Positions 30,930-42,745 of a stretch of DNA of 64,000 nt are shown here, in pieces (the first letter of the stretch is position 1; every line of letters starts with the position of its first letter). A model generated the notes under the pieces. It worked only from the letters and a program-made list of their open reading frames with translations. It did no database searches and was not told the origin of the DNA. Made by a program: the position numbers and the translations under genes. This DNA is from Pyrenochaeta sp. MPI-SDFR-AT-0127 (lineage: Eukaryota; Ascomycota; Dothideomycetes; Pleosporales; Cucurbitariaceae), in the NCBI GenBank assembly GCA_020747015.1, contig JAGTJM010000038.1, positions 1 through 64,000 on the forward strand, read 5' to 3'.

Positions 30930-31650
30930 ACTTGCGGTGTTGTTGGTTTGATGCGGAATGTGAGGTAAATCGCCGACGACTTGTTATGATTGAAGGCTAG
31001 AAAAAGAGGCCGCAAAAGATCTTATATGTCCTTTGGCTCAAAGACGAGCTTTGTTTGAAGCGCGTTGTTGCGGCTGTCTCAAAGGGCAGCGGGTCGTGTG
31101 GTTGGTCGGCGGCTCTTGATTCCAGGAAATGTGAAACGGGCGCGTCGCTGCCTATGTATAGACGGCGAGTGCGAATGCAGACAAGCAAAGATGTTCAGCG
31201 ATGGCGAGAAGGTGAAGGAGCGACAGAAACTTCAAAGCGACGCCGTTGTACTTATTGCATGGTTGCGCTGGCGGTGAGTCGTGCCCTGATTCCCCCAAAC
31301 GCGGTACGGCGTGTGCAACGTCATGGGCGTCTCGGCCGTGCACAGCCACAGACATGCCGCCACAGCGTCGATCGCTCTCGCCGACTGCAGCCACATCGCC
31401 AACCACAGCTCAGTAGCGTGGAAGCTCCGGTGATAGCCCGCATGCTCACAACACATCGTCTGCATGCATATCCACATTCTTCGACATTCTTTGCGCGGCT
31501 GTGCACACCTTTCTCTGCTGGTTCCCGCCGTCTAGAACACTCGCTTCTACCCGCAGCCTGCCACCCTGCGACGCGACAGCTGTCTGACGCCCTCGAGCTC
31601 CCCACCTGGTTCTCACATGCTGCGCGACACGGGCCAAGGCTACCACCACA
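30930..31650. promoter_or_regulatory. Shared divergent promoter region, DUF4112 / DCP2
   Basis: About 720 bases between two start codons on opposite strands must serve both genes. The 199-codon + strand frame at 31055-31654 overlaps the DCP2 start and runs Arg/Ser/His-rich without domain features, so it is treated as chance. No specific factor site is claimed. Confidence 0.5.
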
Positions 31651-34509
31651 ATGACAACCCCAAAGATGACGCTAGTTGACTGGCTGGACGACCTGTGTGT
31701 CCGCTTCATCGTCAACCTGCCCAACGAAGAGCTCCAGTCGGTCGAGCGAATATGCTTCCAGATCGAGGAAGCGCAATGGTTCTACGAAGACTTCATCCGT
31801 CCGCTGGACCCCAACAACCTGCCTTCGATGCACCTGCGCAAGTTCTCCCAGCTCATGTTCCAGCACTGTCCGCTGTTCTCAGCCTACTCGGAAGCCCTCC
31901 ACCAGCAAGCCTACGAGCAGTTCCTCGCATACAAGACACGAGTCCCCGTCCGCGGGGCTATAATGCTGAACGAGGACATGACACATGCAGTCTTGGTCAA
32001 AGGATGGAAGAAGGGCGCCAAATGGAGTTTCCCTCGTGGCAAGATAAACAAGGAGGAAAAAGACCTAGACTGCGCCGTAAGGGAGGTCTACGAAGAGACG
32101 GGCTTTGATCTGCTGGAAGCCAACCTGGTCCTACCAGACGAGCAAATGAAGAAAATTACAGTCACCATGCGCGAGCAAAGTATGATGTTATATGTCTTTC
32201 GCGGCGTACCTATGGACGCATACTTTGAGCCGCGGACGAGGAAGGAGATATCCAAAATTGACTGGTACAAGCTGACCGACCTGCCTACTCTGCGGCGGAA
32301 GAACCAGGTGCAACAGCATGGGGCAGGAAACGACCTGATAAAGGAGAGTAGCTTCTATATGGTCGCGCCGTTCCTTGGGCCGTTGAGAAGTTGGATCAAG
32401 CAGCAACACAAGCTCGATAGGCAGAAAGCCCGGAACAGCGCGTATCTGGCGCCGCCTATCGCTATAACAGATGACGAGGAGCCTCAGCCAGAGCTATACG
32501 AGACGACTGCCGACGAAGCTACCTCGATTGCACAATCGCAGGCTGCCGACAACTTTGCTAATCTTGTTGCTCGATTGGGCCAAAATCATCGTCCTTCCGA
32601 TGGCCTACCAGAGCTATCTGTACAACCTCAGACTCAACAGCCTGTCGACCCTGCAGCAGAGCTCAAGCGATTACTGAGTGTCGGCATGGGTATGCAATCA
32701 CCTCCAGTAGAAGCACCTGGTGTGCCCACACCGAGCCAGCCGAAAGCGAACGCATTGTTAGCACTATTCCAGCAAGCAAGCACCCAGCCTGGAGGTTCGC
32801 AGATGCCAGGACCACAAACACCTTTCGAGCAACTCATGCCTCCCCCAGTACAGCCTCAAAGTCCACATGGTCAGCACCACCCTCGTGCACCTCAGCTTGG
32901 TACTATGGGCCCGCCACCTCCGTTCCCATACCCGCCGCATCCTCAGGATCTACCGATTCGTGATCTTCCACAGTACTTCAATGGAGTTCCTACGCACATG
33001 TCGCCGCAATTCATGCCACCACCTCCACTACATTCGAACTTTTCAATAAACGCACCTAATCTACAGCAAGCGTTCGATCAGCGGAACCAGCTGCCACCAT
33101 TTCAACAGAACAGTGACTCTCATTTCTCTGGTGCGCAAGGGCGGCCAGCGGTACCACCTGCATCAAATCTACCCGCCCCTAAACTCACCGCACACACGCT
33201 TGGCCTTCTAAATTCCTTCAGGGCCAATGATCAGGCGTCGAAGCCCACGTCGTCCGTTACAACGACAGTCCAACCTCCAATTCAACAAAGTTCTCAAACC
33301 ACGCCTCGAATTCAGCACCCTCTACCCCAACATCTTCCACACGGCTTGGCGTCACCACAAGGGCCATACGCACCAAGCCCACCCCAATTCCAATCGCCGC
33401 CAATTAGCATCAATTTTCAACCCGAGCAGCCAAAGCCGAGGACTGCACATCAAGATTCTCTCTTGAGTCTTTTCAGCCCTACACCCCCGGTGGCAAGCCC
33501 GGAGCCTGCTGAGCTATCAGCTCATCCTACAACCCCAGGCTATGTCTCTGCACGACCGGTCGCGAATCCTTCCAGACTTCCCAACTCGGACCTTATCGAA
33601 GCCTTTGGCACCTTGCCAAAGGTTTCAGGAATAACTTCAGCAACAGTGTCTGGGCCTGTCAATGCCCCTGATTTTGATACCATGAAGAAGAACAAGCAAT
33701 CTGTCGGGGGCAGCTCTCGAGGACAGTCACCAGCGACGCAGATGCCGTTCATGCCGCAACAGATCTTGAAGCGTGGACAGGCGAATTCTGCGCCACGAAG
33801 TCCATCGGACAACAAATCCGCACCACATAACGGCCCGCCGCAGATTTTCACGAAAAGCTCGAACCCGCAGCAGACAACATTCCAACCTCAAATTCTAAAG
33901 AGGCCCCAACAAGAGCAACAACAGAATGAGGCTCTGGCTCCGATACCCAAACCAACAGCGCACGCGCAAGGCCTCCTAAATATGTTCAAAGGCCCTTCCC
34001 CACAGCCCGCACCAGCGCAACCTGTACCGCTCGCTCGCTCTCCTGCACCTCCCAGTTCCGACAGGCGCGAATCCATTCCCATCGAGCAGAAATCCGCCTT
34101 GCTTGCCCTATTCGGTAGCAAACCTTCACCTTCGCCCCAACCAGCACACAGTCCCAATCTTCCCACACGCTCACCTTTGCCACCTACGCCCAAGACCACA
34201 ATGTCTGGCGTCATTAGTCCGGTCAGTCCACTACCGGCAAATGGAAGCGCAGTAGGGAGCCCGGCGAATCTGGCAAGTAGGAGCAGAATTAGTAGCATTG
34301 GAGACGGTATCGCGCCTGGTATAATAATTCCTGCACAAGCACCGACCTCGCATCCCACATCTGCACCGCAAGGTGGCGTGGGCCAGCAGGGCCCAACAAG
34401 CGCTGGCGGGCTAGGTAGTCAAGTCAAGACGAAGGATGAAGGCAAGAGCCCGGTCGACAAGACCTTTCTGTTGGGCTTCTTGGAGGATGTTGCTCGGAGG
34501 GGAAGGTAG
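31651..34509 (+). CDS. DCP2: mRNA decapping enzyme Dcp2
   Basis: A single exon of 952 residues. The N-terminal regulatory helix bundle (about 1-95: WLDDLCVRFIVNLP, EEAQWFYEDFIRP) is followed by a Nudix domain (about 97-245). Its Nudix box starts at GKINKEEKDLDCAVREVYEE (residues about 130-149), with the two catalytic glutamates in REVYEE. The enzyme removes the 5' cap (m7GDP) of mRNA in P-bodies and needs Dcp1. The long Pro/Gln-rich tail carries short helical leucine motifs at roughly 367 (ALLALFQQ), 519 (LLNSFR), 604 (SLLSLF), 774 (LLNMFK), 815 (ALLALFGSK) and the very end (FLLGFLEDV). They resemble the leucine motifs that bind Edc3 or Pat1 in fission yeast Dcp2. Length and layout match filamentous-fungal Dcp2. 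Confidence 0.95.
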   Translation: MTTPKMTLVDWLDDLCVRFIVNLPNEELQSVERICFQIEEAQWFYEDFIRPLDPNNLPSMHLRKFSQLMFQHCPLFSAYSEALHQQAYEQFLAYKTRVPVRGAIMLNEDMTHAVLVKGWKKGAKWSFPRGKINKEEKDLDCAVREVYEETGFDLLEANLVLPDEQMKKITVTMREQSMMLYVFRGVPMDAYFEPRTRKEISKIDWYKLTDLPTLRRKNQVQQHGAGNDLIKESSFYMVAPFLGPLRSWIKQQHKLDRQKARNSAYLAPPIAITDDEEPQPELYETTADEATSIAQSQAADNFANLVARLGQNHRPSDGLPELSVQPQTQQPVDPAAELKRLLSVGMGMQSPPVEAPGVPTPSQPKANALLALFQQASTQPGGSQMPGPQTPFEQLMPPPVQPQSPHGQHHPRAPQLGTMGPPPPFPYPPHPQDLPIRDLPQYFNGVPTHMSPQFMPPPPLHSNFSINAPNLQQAFDQRNQLPPFQQNSDSHFSGAQGRPAVPPASNLPAPKLTAHTLGLLNSFRANDQASKPTSSVTTTVQPPIQQSSQTTPRIQHPLPQHLPHGLASPQGPYAPSPPQFQSPPISINFQPEQPKPRTAHQDSLLSLFSPTPPVASPEPAELSAHPTTPGYVSARPVANPSRLPNSDLIEAFGTLPKVSGITSATVSGPVNAPDFDTMKKNKQSVGGSSRGQSPATQMPFMPQQILKRGQANSAPRSPSDNKSAPHNGPPQIFTKSSNPQQTTFQPQILKRPQQEQQQNEALAPIPKPTAHAQGLLNMFKGPSPQPAPAQPVPLARSPAPPSSDRRESIPIEQKSALLALFGSKPSPSPQPAHSPNLPTRSPLPPTPKTTMSGVISPVSPLPANGSAVGSPANLASRSRISSIGDGIAPGIIIPAQAPTSHPTSAPQGGVGQQGPTSAGGLGSQVKTKDEGKSPVDKTFLLGFLEDVARRGR

Positions 34510-35769
34510 TCAATGAAGGTATGTGTGCATTGCAGGCGTTCTTTAGGTTTGGGTTGGAACTTCAGGTTGGGTTGCGATGTGTAGATAGATGTAGGAATAG
34601 GTCTAGTGAAATAGGCATTTCACTTGATAAACATGAACAAGATATATGTCTTCCCAGTCGAGTATAGCAGTGCTTCTTAAAATCTAGCGTGAGCTAATTC
34701 CCTCCATTCACTTGATTTCGTATACATGTTGTCGTTGGTCTTGGTCTCCGCCATGTGTAGTCTAGGCCCTTCGCTTGATGATATGCGCTACAGACAACGC
34801 CATGGATCTGAATGTCGTACAGGAAGCTCATCACTTATTACACGGAGTCCACGCACATGCACACAAGTATGTCAGACTATACACAATGAGACTTCTCGTC
34901 TTCACATCTTCCCCTCAAACTCAATCTATCCGCATTGACCCCTTACAACTCCTTTTCAAACCCACTAGCCTACTCTCCACATCCAGGGAAAAAAAAAAGG
35001 GAGATGCAGGCAATGCATGTGAAATCACGGTAAAAGAAATATCCACGAACCAACGCGTTCGTACACGTCGTCGTCGTCTGTCGTAGTCATTTTCGTCGTC
35101 GTTTGTAGGACCGGAACATATTCCGTTTTCCGCCAGCGCATGCCAAATGCCGAATTGTCAAACAGGTGTGAAGCAGATACCGTGCCGCGCCAACGAACGG
35201 AGTTGGGGCCAGCGAGGGGGCCCAGCGAGGGCATTGAGGCTCGGTAGTTCGGCTGAGAAGGAGGTTCACGTGTCAAAGATTTCGATCGAGGCTGTGAGAT
35301 TTGAAATGCTTGTGTGAGTTGCTTTGTGTGGGTTTTGCTGTTAAAGCAGGGGTATGAGGTTAACCGCGTAAGCACGGCCAACGAGTTCGGCATTTGGGAG
35401 CGCGCAAGAGGGAGTAGAGAAGAAGGGGGAGGACTAGGATATGGGATAGAGAACTTTTGTGTCTCTGTGGAATTTGGGGGTTTGAAGATATATATCATTA
35501 CGTAAATATAAGCCAAAGAAAGAGGTCCATGACAAAACAATATACAAACAATGGCTGGCGATAGAGTTACACTTTCCAAGCAAAAAGGTGGTAAAGGTTA
35601 CAACAACCAAAGAGCAGTGTGATACACCACTGTTCCTTAGATCCACCCCCAAAAAATGCTGCTCCTTGCACACGCTGAAAATGCTGATATGACGCTGACG
35701 GGGTACTAGTAGGAAACGCTGATAGTAAGGAAACATGTCAGTCGGGAAAAAACATGATAGAGGTGACGA
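34510..35769. other. Convergent intergenic region
   Basis: 1.26 kb between the 3' ends of DCP2 (+) and the single-pass membrane protein gene (-). It contains a 10-base A run at about 34988 and CGT-rich microsatellite-like sequence at 35060-35100. The open frames (up to 184 codons, minus strand 35025-35579) have no motif and overlap frames on the other strand. Confidence 0.4.
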
Positions 35770-37439
35770 TCATAGCGCGGCATTCTTCCGTCCCATGTCC
35801 AATACCTCGGATGGCACGGTGCTTCTCACGCTGAATCGTACTTCAGTGCCTGGGTGCGCTTTGAAGATTGGCGCCGTCTGCACCGTCGTTGCGGTGTCGT
35901 GGCGCTGATGCTTGATGTCTTTGCCGGCTAAGCCGCTCGACTGCCTCAAGTCCTTGGGTACAGCAGGCATTTCAGGAACTTGGTCAATATCGTCACCGTC
36001 ACCCGAAGACGTCGAGCTCTGGGTCATGCGGAACTGTTGCTTGAGGCGTTGTTCCTCTACTCTAGTCGATTGCTGATTAACCCAGGAATTTACGGTGCGG
36101 AAACGAGGGACTGATGATCGTGTTGTCACAAAGCTGTCCCGGCCTATTGGTTGAGCAACCGTGTCGCGCGAGGGATCGTGCGGTGTTTGAGGAGCATTGG
36201 AGTTGGTCCAGCTGAACCGGCTCGCCATTCCTCCCCCGAATCCAGGGCGTTGTGATATTGATGGCCGGTTGGAGAGAAACTGTCTGAAGGTAGGAGGTGC
36301 CGGTGGTGAGGCTCGCTGGCGTGGTGTGTCGGAATAACGTAGGGGTTCTTCGTTGCCGTCTAGCGATCTAGTGTTGTGGGTTGATGCGCTTCGCCTCATG
36401 TCTTGGATGGGGAGTACAGGCGAAGATGGTGTTGCGCTGTTGTCCCGGCGGTGCGAGTTACTGCGAGAAGGGGTGTCATCGTAGAAGCTCCTTCCATTGG
36501 AGCCGCTTCGCTCGAGGCCTCGTTGACCGAAGCTAGGTAGTGTCAGTTCTGTTCATAAGACGTGTCCACTGCATATGCACAATTCCGCAGCTGGTACACC
36601 ATCGGGAGATCTACGTACCTGTCACTTCGCCCGAGAGGCTGCAAAGGCCTCTGAGAAGTTGAAAGCGAATTTGATCGAGAATTGATAGTAGCCGGTAGGG
36701 GTGGGTAGACTGAGTTTTTCCGCGCATATGCATAGTTATCCTCGTACACTTGCTTGTTGTCCATGCCGTATTTGGGTGGTGTTGGAGGGCCACGGCGCAT
36801 GTGGCTCTTGCCGCGCCGCATCACATCTTTAATAGTAAGACCTCGTTTGCGCATCGTGTAGAAGGCCAGGATAAGCATGACGATGATGATAGTCGCGCCT
36901 AGAGGTTGTCAGTATATGAAGATACAGATTTTGTACAATGTAGCCTACCAATTGAACCAGCGGCAATAAGCAAATGCTCCGTTGTCTGAGAGATTTTACC
37001 ATCGCGGTCATGGGGTGGTCTTGGTGGTGGCGACAAAGCGACAACGACAGTCTCGGTTGGGTCGTCAACTGCCAGGGCACCCGCGGTAGATTTACTCTCG
37101 CTCAAAGTCATCGTAACCAAAAGCTGCTTTATGTTAGTCACCGCGGATCGAATGCGCTGTTCTACTTACGGCTGGAGGTCCTGAGGGGATCGTGAGCGTC
37201 GGAGATGTCTCAGTCGTTCCAGTCGTTTCGGTCGTGAAGAAATCATCCTCATCGTCCGTGTCATAGTCCACATCTGCAGTCTGGCGCCTTGCATACGATC
37301 GTCGCAGGAGCTGCTTTACAGTTGCCGTAGGTTGTTCCGCTTCGATGTCGTCCAATTGGTCCTCATTCGTAGCACCATCTCTTTCCACAACAACATATTC
37401 CACTCGATCATAACCCCCTCGGCGCCTTGGAGCGGGCAT
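35770..37439 (-). CDS. Single-pass membrane protein with disordered tails, function unknown
   Basis: Four exons, 37439-37170, 37126-36949, 36898-36619 and 36532-35770, give 496 residues. Introns are GTAAGT...AAAG (43 bases, with CAG directly after, so the acceptor could also be three bases later), GTAGGC...TCTAG and GTACGT...CCTAG, each with CTAAC or CTGAC before the acceptor. The N-terminal half is acidic and Thr-rich (DTDDEDDFFTTETTGTTETS). One transmembrane helix follows (about 140-165: HLLIAAGSIGATIIIVMLIL). A basic juxtamembrane segment comes next (MRKRGLTIKDVMRRGK) and then a long Ser/Arg/Pro-rich cytoplasmic part. This resembles Pezizomycotina plasma-membrane proteins of unknown role. 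No N-terminal signal peptide is seen, so topology is not settled. Confidence 0.75.
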
Positions 37440-39006
37440 CGTGTCCAGTGATGGATGGCGTAGGATGGGGTGAACCCCTCTCAGTCTTCCTGCCGCTCAA
37501 GTGGTCCACCAAACATCTGCAGGTCGTCCAGCGATAGAGTGGTTCGCGATCGAAGTTGTATACAGTCCCAAACCTGCAGGACCGTGACCAGCGCAATCAG
37601 AAAGGAATGTTGAGCGTGAATGAAAGTATGGAGGTATTAGCAACAACAGCCGGCCTGCGGAACGAAGGACAGAAGAGAAGGCAAGTCAGCAGAGAAGCAG
37701 CGAAAGGCTGGGCGAACGCTCAGGACGAGGCATGTTCATGCGATGCGAGAGGGGTCGCATTTGAGAAAGCGCATGAATTACGCTAGCATTGAGTCGCTTC
37801 TGGTCCCATGTCAGTTTGAGGAGCGAGGCGGGTGGTGGGTGCGCCGCTATGATGGTTGGGACATGTTTATCAAGCACAATGGTGCCTAAGACGCTCCATA
37901 TGGCGAATTAGACGGACTGTGGTGAAGCTAATTTGTCCAGATGCAGTAACAAGGCCAGAAAACTGGAGCAAAAGGGTTGGGCGGGACCGAAGAGCCTGTC
38001 TTGGAGTTGTCTCAGGGCAGCATGGTCGTGTTTCAGAGCCCGCATCCGTGGCAGATCAAGCGCCACAGGGAGCATCCTGAGACCAGCAATTCCCTTGCAA
38101 CGATTGGACATGTCTAGACAGTGTCACTGTTGCTCAGTGGTTTTCCCCGCATGACATGGCTAAGTGTCTGTGGAATGGCGAGATTGCGAAGGACAGCCTT
38201 GCGGTAGTACAGACGTGCAGACGAGGGTGACGAATGGAAAAGCCACATGAACACGAGAGACGGGACGGAACGAGTCTACCATGGTACTGCGCCATCTGAG
38301 GCGCAGACGAGGCTCGGCTCTACTAGGCCGTCGTCCCTGTCCGAGAGAGCGACGCGGCGAGTTCGGAGGCCCAGGCTGGAGGATGGTTCCGGCCCAGGCA
38401 CCCAGGGCAGAGAGCGAGGGCTGGATGATGAGCAAGAGGCACAAGGTGTTTCGCGCAACGAGAGCCCAAGGTCGGAACCCGTTGTTTCCTGGCGAAGAGC
38501 TGAGGACTGGAGATGGTCGGTCGCGTTTGCGCGATCCTTTACTCAGCAGGTACGGCCGAGGTCAAGGCTAGAGGGGGACGGCAGTGCAGGGCTGAGGGCA
38601 ATACGGATGTCGCGGCGTTCGGAGGCGATTCGCTCGAACCAAAGACGGCCGTTGCTGCCGGACGAGTCTGTCTACGCTGCTCTGGATGGCTGAGGCTGAG
38701 TTCAGCTCCCAAGCGACCGTCGACGCTGCTCCGCCTCCGAGGATGCAGTGGATTCCCTCAGTCATCAGGTCGTCTTAGTGCGCGCCTGTTGGCCGGTGAG
38801 TAGTATAAGATTCGCCCTCGTGCGCTGGTGGTTGTGCCATCGTTCACCATCCTCCATCGCAAGTCGCCTCCGTCTTACGTCTTACGTCAACCAGCAATCA
38901 CTCCTCGCGCAGCTTACCCCTCCATTTAACCCCTCATCAGCGCATCAATCCATCCTACAACAATTCCCACGACCCAGTCCTAGCAAATCAAGTCCATCCT
39001 AGCACA
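37440..39006. promoter_or_regulatory. Divergent intergenic region, GC-rich centre
   Basis: 1.57 kb between two divergent starts. 38200-38760 is GC-rich with overlapping open frames on both strands (148 codons at 38247-38693, Arg/Ser-rich). None has a start context, domain or splice pattern that supports a gene. 38870-39000 is C/T-rich, as expected for a fungal 5' leader of the glycine-zipper gene. Confidence 0.4.
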
Positions 39007-39659
39007 ATGTCGGGCCCTTACGATCAGTACAACCAGGGCTACCAGCAGTACCCGCCCCAGGGCCAGGGCCAGTACCCCCAACAACAGCATGGTCATGATC
39101 AGGGCGGATACCAGCAGCCCGGCTACCCGCCTCAGCAACCGGCTAACCAGGGCTACTATGGCGGCGAGCAACAGAACTACAACCAGCAATACGGAGCGCC
39201 AGCCCACGGCGGATTCCAGCATGGCCAGCAGGTAGCCCCATACGACCAGCAACAAGGGTAAGCCACTCCTTTCTACTTGAAGCAATATTTGCGACCAAAT
39301 CTAACATGACCACCAGGCAATATGGACAACAACAACAAGGCCAATATCCAGGTCCCCAGCCCCAGAACCAGTTCCCACAGCAAGGTGCCTATGCGCAGGA
39401 CCAGTATCCTCAGGGCCAAAACGCCTACGGCCAGCCTGGACAGCAGCAACAGTACGGATCCACAGACCCCAACGCACAGGCTGAGGGCGACCGAGGGCTG
39501 ATGGGTGCTCTTGGTGGCGGTGCTGCTGGTTACTTTGGCGGAAACAAGCTGGGTGGCCATGGCATCATCGGAGCCATTGCCGGCGCCGTCATGGGAAGCA
39601 AGCTTGAAGACAAGCACAAGAAGCCAAAGCACAGCAACCAGGGTGGCTACTATCACTAG
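39007..39659 (+). CDS. Q/Y/G/P-rich protein with glycine-zipper segment
   Basis: Two exons, 39007-39257 and 39317-39659, with a 59-base intron (GTAAGC...CACCAG, branch CTAAC), give 197 residues. The first 145 residues are low-complexity, made of Gln, Tyr, Gly and Pro (YQQYPPQGQGQYPQQQ), resembling prion-like and annexin-type tails. Residues about 148-180 form a glycine zipper (GALGGGAAGYFGGNKLGG, then GAIAGAVMGS), which packs as paired membrane-inserting helices. The tail is basic (KHKKPKH). Such proteins are common in fungi and often stress-responsive, but their role is not established. No signal peptide is present. Confidence 0.83.
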
Positions 39660-41411
39660 TCCCCATCTTTCCATGATCGCATCTTTGCTTCGGCGGCCTA
39701 GTCTTCCATGGTGTTCCGGTTCCTTCACGATTATGCATATATACGATACTGCCCGATTGGGTTTATGGCATTGAAGATTCGTAGATTATTTTAGCTGAAA
39801 TGATAATCATGATTAATTACCATCAGAACACGAGCCATATCCTCCTAGACTACTGCTGGGACTAACCTGCATCTCCAGCCCGCTCACTACCGCTGCTAGT
39901 AAATCGCAGACCCATCTCAATCTCCAATCTCACCTCCAATCTCACGCCAGCATCGGCACCACCATCAACACAAAACAAAACTTAAGTCCTGCCATTATAC
40001 CCTTCCAAACTCTAAAAGCCTTGGCTTCCCATTGGAGGAAACTGAAAATCGTGCTCGGAAATTGCTCGATGCGGTCGGTGAAACACGTCGCGTTTCGAGT
40101 GGCGCAGTTCATGGCGAGGCTGAACAGATATTTGGGGCATTTTAGCAACAAACCAAGAGAAAAAATAAAGAAAACTAACCCAAATGCTCCACTCTACGTC
40201 TTACGACTGTGCTGACGACGATCGACCGACGACTGGAACTGCCGGTTCGTATCTTTGTGGCTCACTAACCAGGCAAAGGGGGCGGCGGCTCGGTATATCT
40301 GCAGGTACCCGGCGTTTCAGTGGTCTCGCAGGTGAGCCCGTTACGGCGCGTTTTGGGACTGGCACTGCAAACTCAATCATACAAATCAACGTCATCGCGA
40401 GCTCCTCTTCATTTGTTGCAACAGCTTCAGTGTTTCTGCTCGCGGGATGTGGAGGCGAGCCGGCTCCTGGTCATACCGGCACATCAATTCCCAATCATCG
40501 CGGCCGCGTTCATTGCTCCGACCCTGTTCCCTTCTCACGCCTTCGCATCGAGATCACCCAAAGGTAGCGTGGATTAGGACGGTCCGTTTCCTTGCGCAGT
40601 ATTGGCATTCAAGGCTGGGTCCGGCAGGTATGTCACTACGGCATTTCGTCCAAGGCACTATCGAAACGTGCAAGGGCAGCATGGGCAAAGCAAAAGTAAA
40701 GGTGACAGTGCAAGGTACTTTACTTCTTTCCTTTGCTCCCGTATCGCGATGAATCGGACACAGCGCTCATCGGAAACAAAAAGACGGTCCGGTTGCCACA
40801 TTGAAAGTGTTTATGCCATTGAAATGAACTACCATAGCTGAGCATGAGAGACGAATCGAAACGTGCATGGCGGACAAGCCACAGGTAGATGACATTGGCA
40901 CTCATTGGCACTCACAAGCACCACCACCAACACCTTTGTTCGCCGACAGATCAAGACCATTCCTGAGAGCATAGATTGTAAACAGCGCCAGCTCTGATTT
41001 TCCTCCAAGAACCACTATACCGTGACCAGAGATTACGAGAAACTTGCCAAAGGCCTAAGCGTGGCGAATAAATGGCCGTGGCTGACATGCATGAACTTGT
41101 CTGTTTCTCACAAACGAACTTTGTTCTCTTGTCTGACATGTACCTGATGGCTGCAAGATCTCGGTCTCTCTTTTCTTGCATCTCGCCGACGACTGCCGGC
41201 GACCTGGTCGTTGCTTCGATAGCATGGTCGAGAAGATCTGAGTGACGAGCGACTCCACCACGGCGGCGTAAATGCAGCCTTACCGTGCACGATGACAGGA
41301 GACAAGGGCGAGATGCATTGAAAAGGTGTTTTATTTTTAAAAAAATAATAATAAAGGGCTTTGTTGAAGGTAATACTTTCATCGCGTGATGGGGAGGCTC
41401 GTACGATTCTT
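39660..41411. other. Convergent intergenic region, no gene recognised
   Basis: 1.75 kb between the 3' ends of the glycine-zipper gene (+) and the secreted cysteine protein gene (-). It contains the short repeat CTCCAATCTCACCTCCAATC around 39922. The 127-codon frame at 40184-40567 shows no motif, and frames on the two strands overlap. At 41335-41352 is an A-rich tract. Confidence 0.4.
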
Positions 41412-42010
41412 CTATCGCAGTTCGTATCTTTCCTCTTCGTCTGATTCAATCTTGTCACAGGGGAATGCACACTCCATTCTTCGTTCCTGTAGTGTGTTAG
41501 TTTCATCATGGGTAATATACGCTTTTGCCCTGTACGTACCCTGGTATTAATCTTTCCGTCTTTACCATTTGCATTCCACTCCCCAACCTCACACCAAGCG
41601 TCGTCACCTCTTGCCACACCGTCAGCCATCCATACTAGTCCGTCGCTTTCCAACCTGAGCGCATCACGCCCGTCAGTGCCCCGGACAGTCACGTTCGTCC
41701 CATCGAGCAGGCCCTCGATAGCGAAGACCTGTGTCTCTGAGACCTTGCTGTAGCTATGGAACGCTGTGCTTGGGCGAAGATGAGCGATGTCGATGGTGAT
41801 GTCGTTTGCGTGATCGAAAAGGGTGTTGATCTGGATGTAGTTTCGACTTGTTGGCGCAGAGTCAGACGAAGGGTAGAGTTGTTTATGCCAGAGTGTGAAA
41901 GTGCACTTGTCATCCAGAGCTGACGAGGATGGAGGTGGAGATACAACGCGAGCCGTCGTCGAAGAAGCGATGAAGAAGACAGAAAGAAGAACGGCCAGCG
42001 CGTTATGCAT
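41412..42010 (-). CDS. Small secreted protein with four conserved cysteines
   Basis: Two exons, 42010-41540 and 41486-41412, give 181 residues. The intron (GTACGT...TACAG, 53 bases, branch CTAAC) must be removed to reach the proper C terminus. Reading through gives a longer but unlikely frame of 327 codons. The Met at 42010 begins a good signal peptide (MHNALAVLLSVFFIASSTTA). The mature protein contains CTFTLWHKQ, a beta-rich middle (YIQINTLFDHANDITIDIA) and DDAWCEVGEW. After splicing it ends in MECAFPCDK, which supplies two more cysteines. I recall similar unnamed secreted proteins in Pleosporales; no function is known. An N-glycosylation site (NVT) is present. It is a plausible apoplastic protein. 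Confidence 0.72.
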
Positions 42011-42745
42011 TGTGAGAAGAGAAGAAGACGTTCGAAAAAGAAGACTGGTATTCGAAGCAGAGAAAAGTAGACAAAGAAAATGGGCAATCAAGCAAGGTTG
42101 CTGTGAAACGCTGACTGGACAAGATCGTAGAATGAGGAGAACAAAACGCCACTGCCAGATACCTTACAGCGACACAGAGTACCCTTTTTACACCCTCCCT
42201 TCCTTCCCAATCACAACCACGCCGCACCGCACAAAGCATAACTGCTGCGCCGTACTACTACGCGCTGCCAACACTTTTGCCATTTCTATTTCGCGATCCT
42301 GTTCCCAGGATGCTGGTCGCCAGCGTCTGGGTATACAAACCACATGCGGGGGTGTGGCGCGGCAGCGTCGGATAAAGTGGGCCTTCACGGCGGCAAGCGA
42401 CCAAGTCAACCACTCGGGTTGTTTGTCACGGCGACAACTGCAGCCTTCTTATATGTGAGGGCGGCGCGGTAAGGTAATTTCATGCAGCTCTGACAGATTT
42501 GGAAATGAGGTGTTGGGCTGTGCAGGGCTATGATGGGGGCGAGGCGGTTTTTTTTTGGCAAGTAACCAAGTACCAAGTACCAAGTACCAAGGGCAAGAAT
42601 AGGTGGGTCTGATTTGTTGGGAGAATTATCAATGCAAAAGTGTTATGAATGAATAACTTGGTATTTAGGTACTTGATGTATATCTAGCCTTGGGAATAAT
42701 GGGAAATGATGATAGGCAAACTCCAATAACGCCTACGCGCTTTGT
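42011..42745. other. Intergenic with short tandem repeat
   Basis: Upstream of the secreted cysteine protein gene (-) and downstream of the F-box-like gene (-). At 42548-42556 is a T run. At 42565-42591 lie almost four tandem copies of the 7-mer ACCAAGT. No gene was seen. Confidence 0.5.

Noticed and set aside
31055..31654. 199-codon + frame upstream of DCP2
   Set aside because: Arg/Ser/His-rich, overlaps the DCP2 start in another frame, and several frames on both strands are open in the same GC-rich stretch.
38247..38693. 148-codon + frame
   Set aside because: GC-rich region with open frames on both strands; no domain, signal or splice support.
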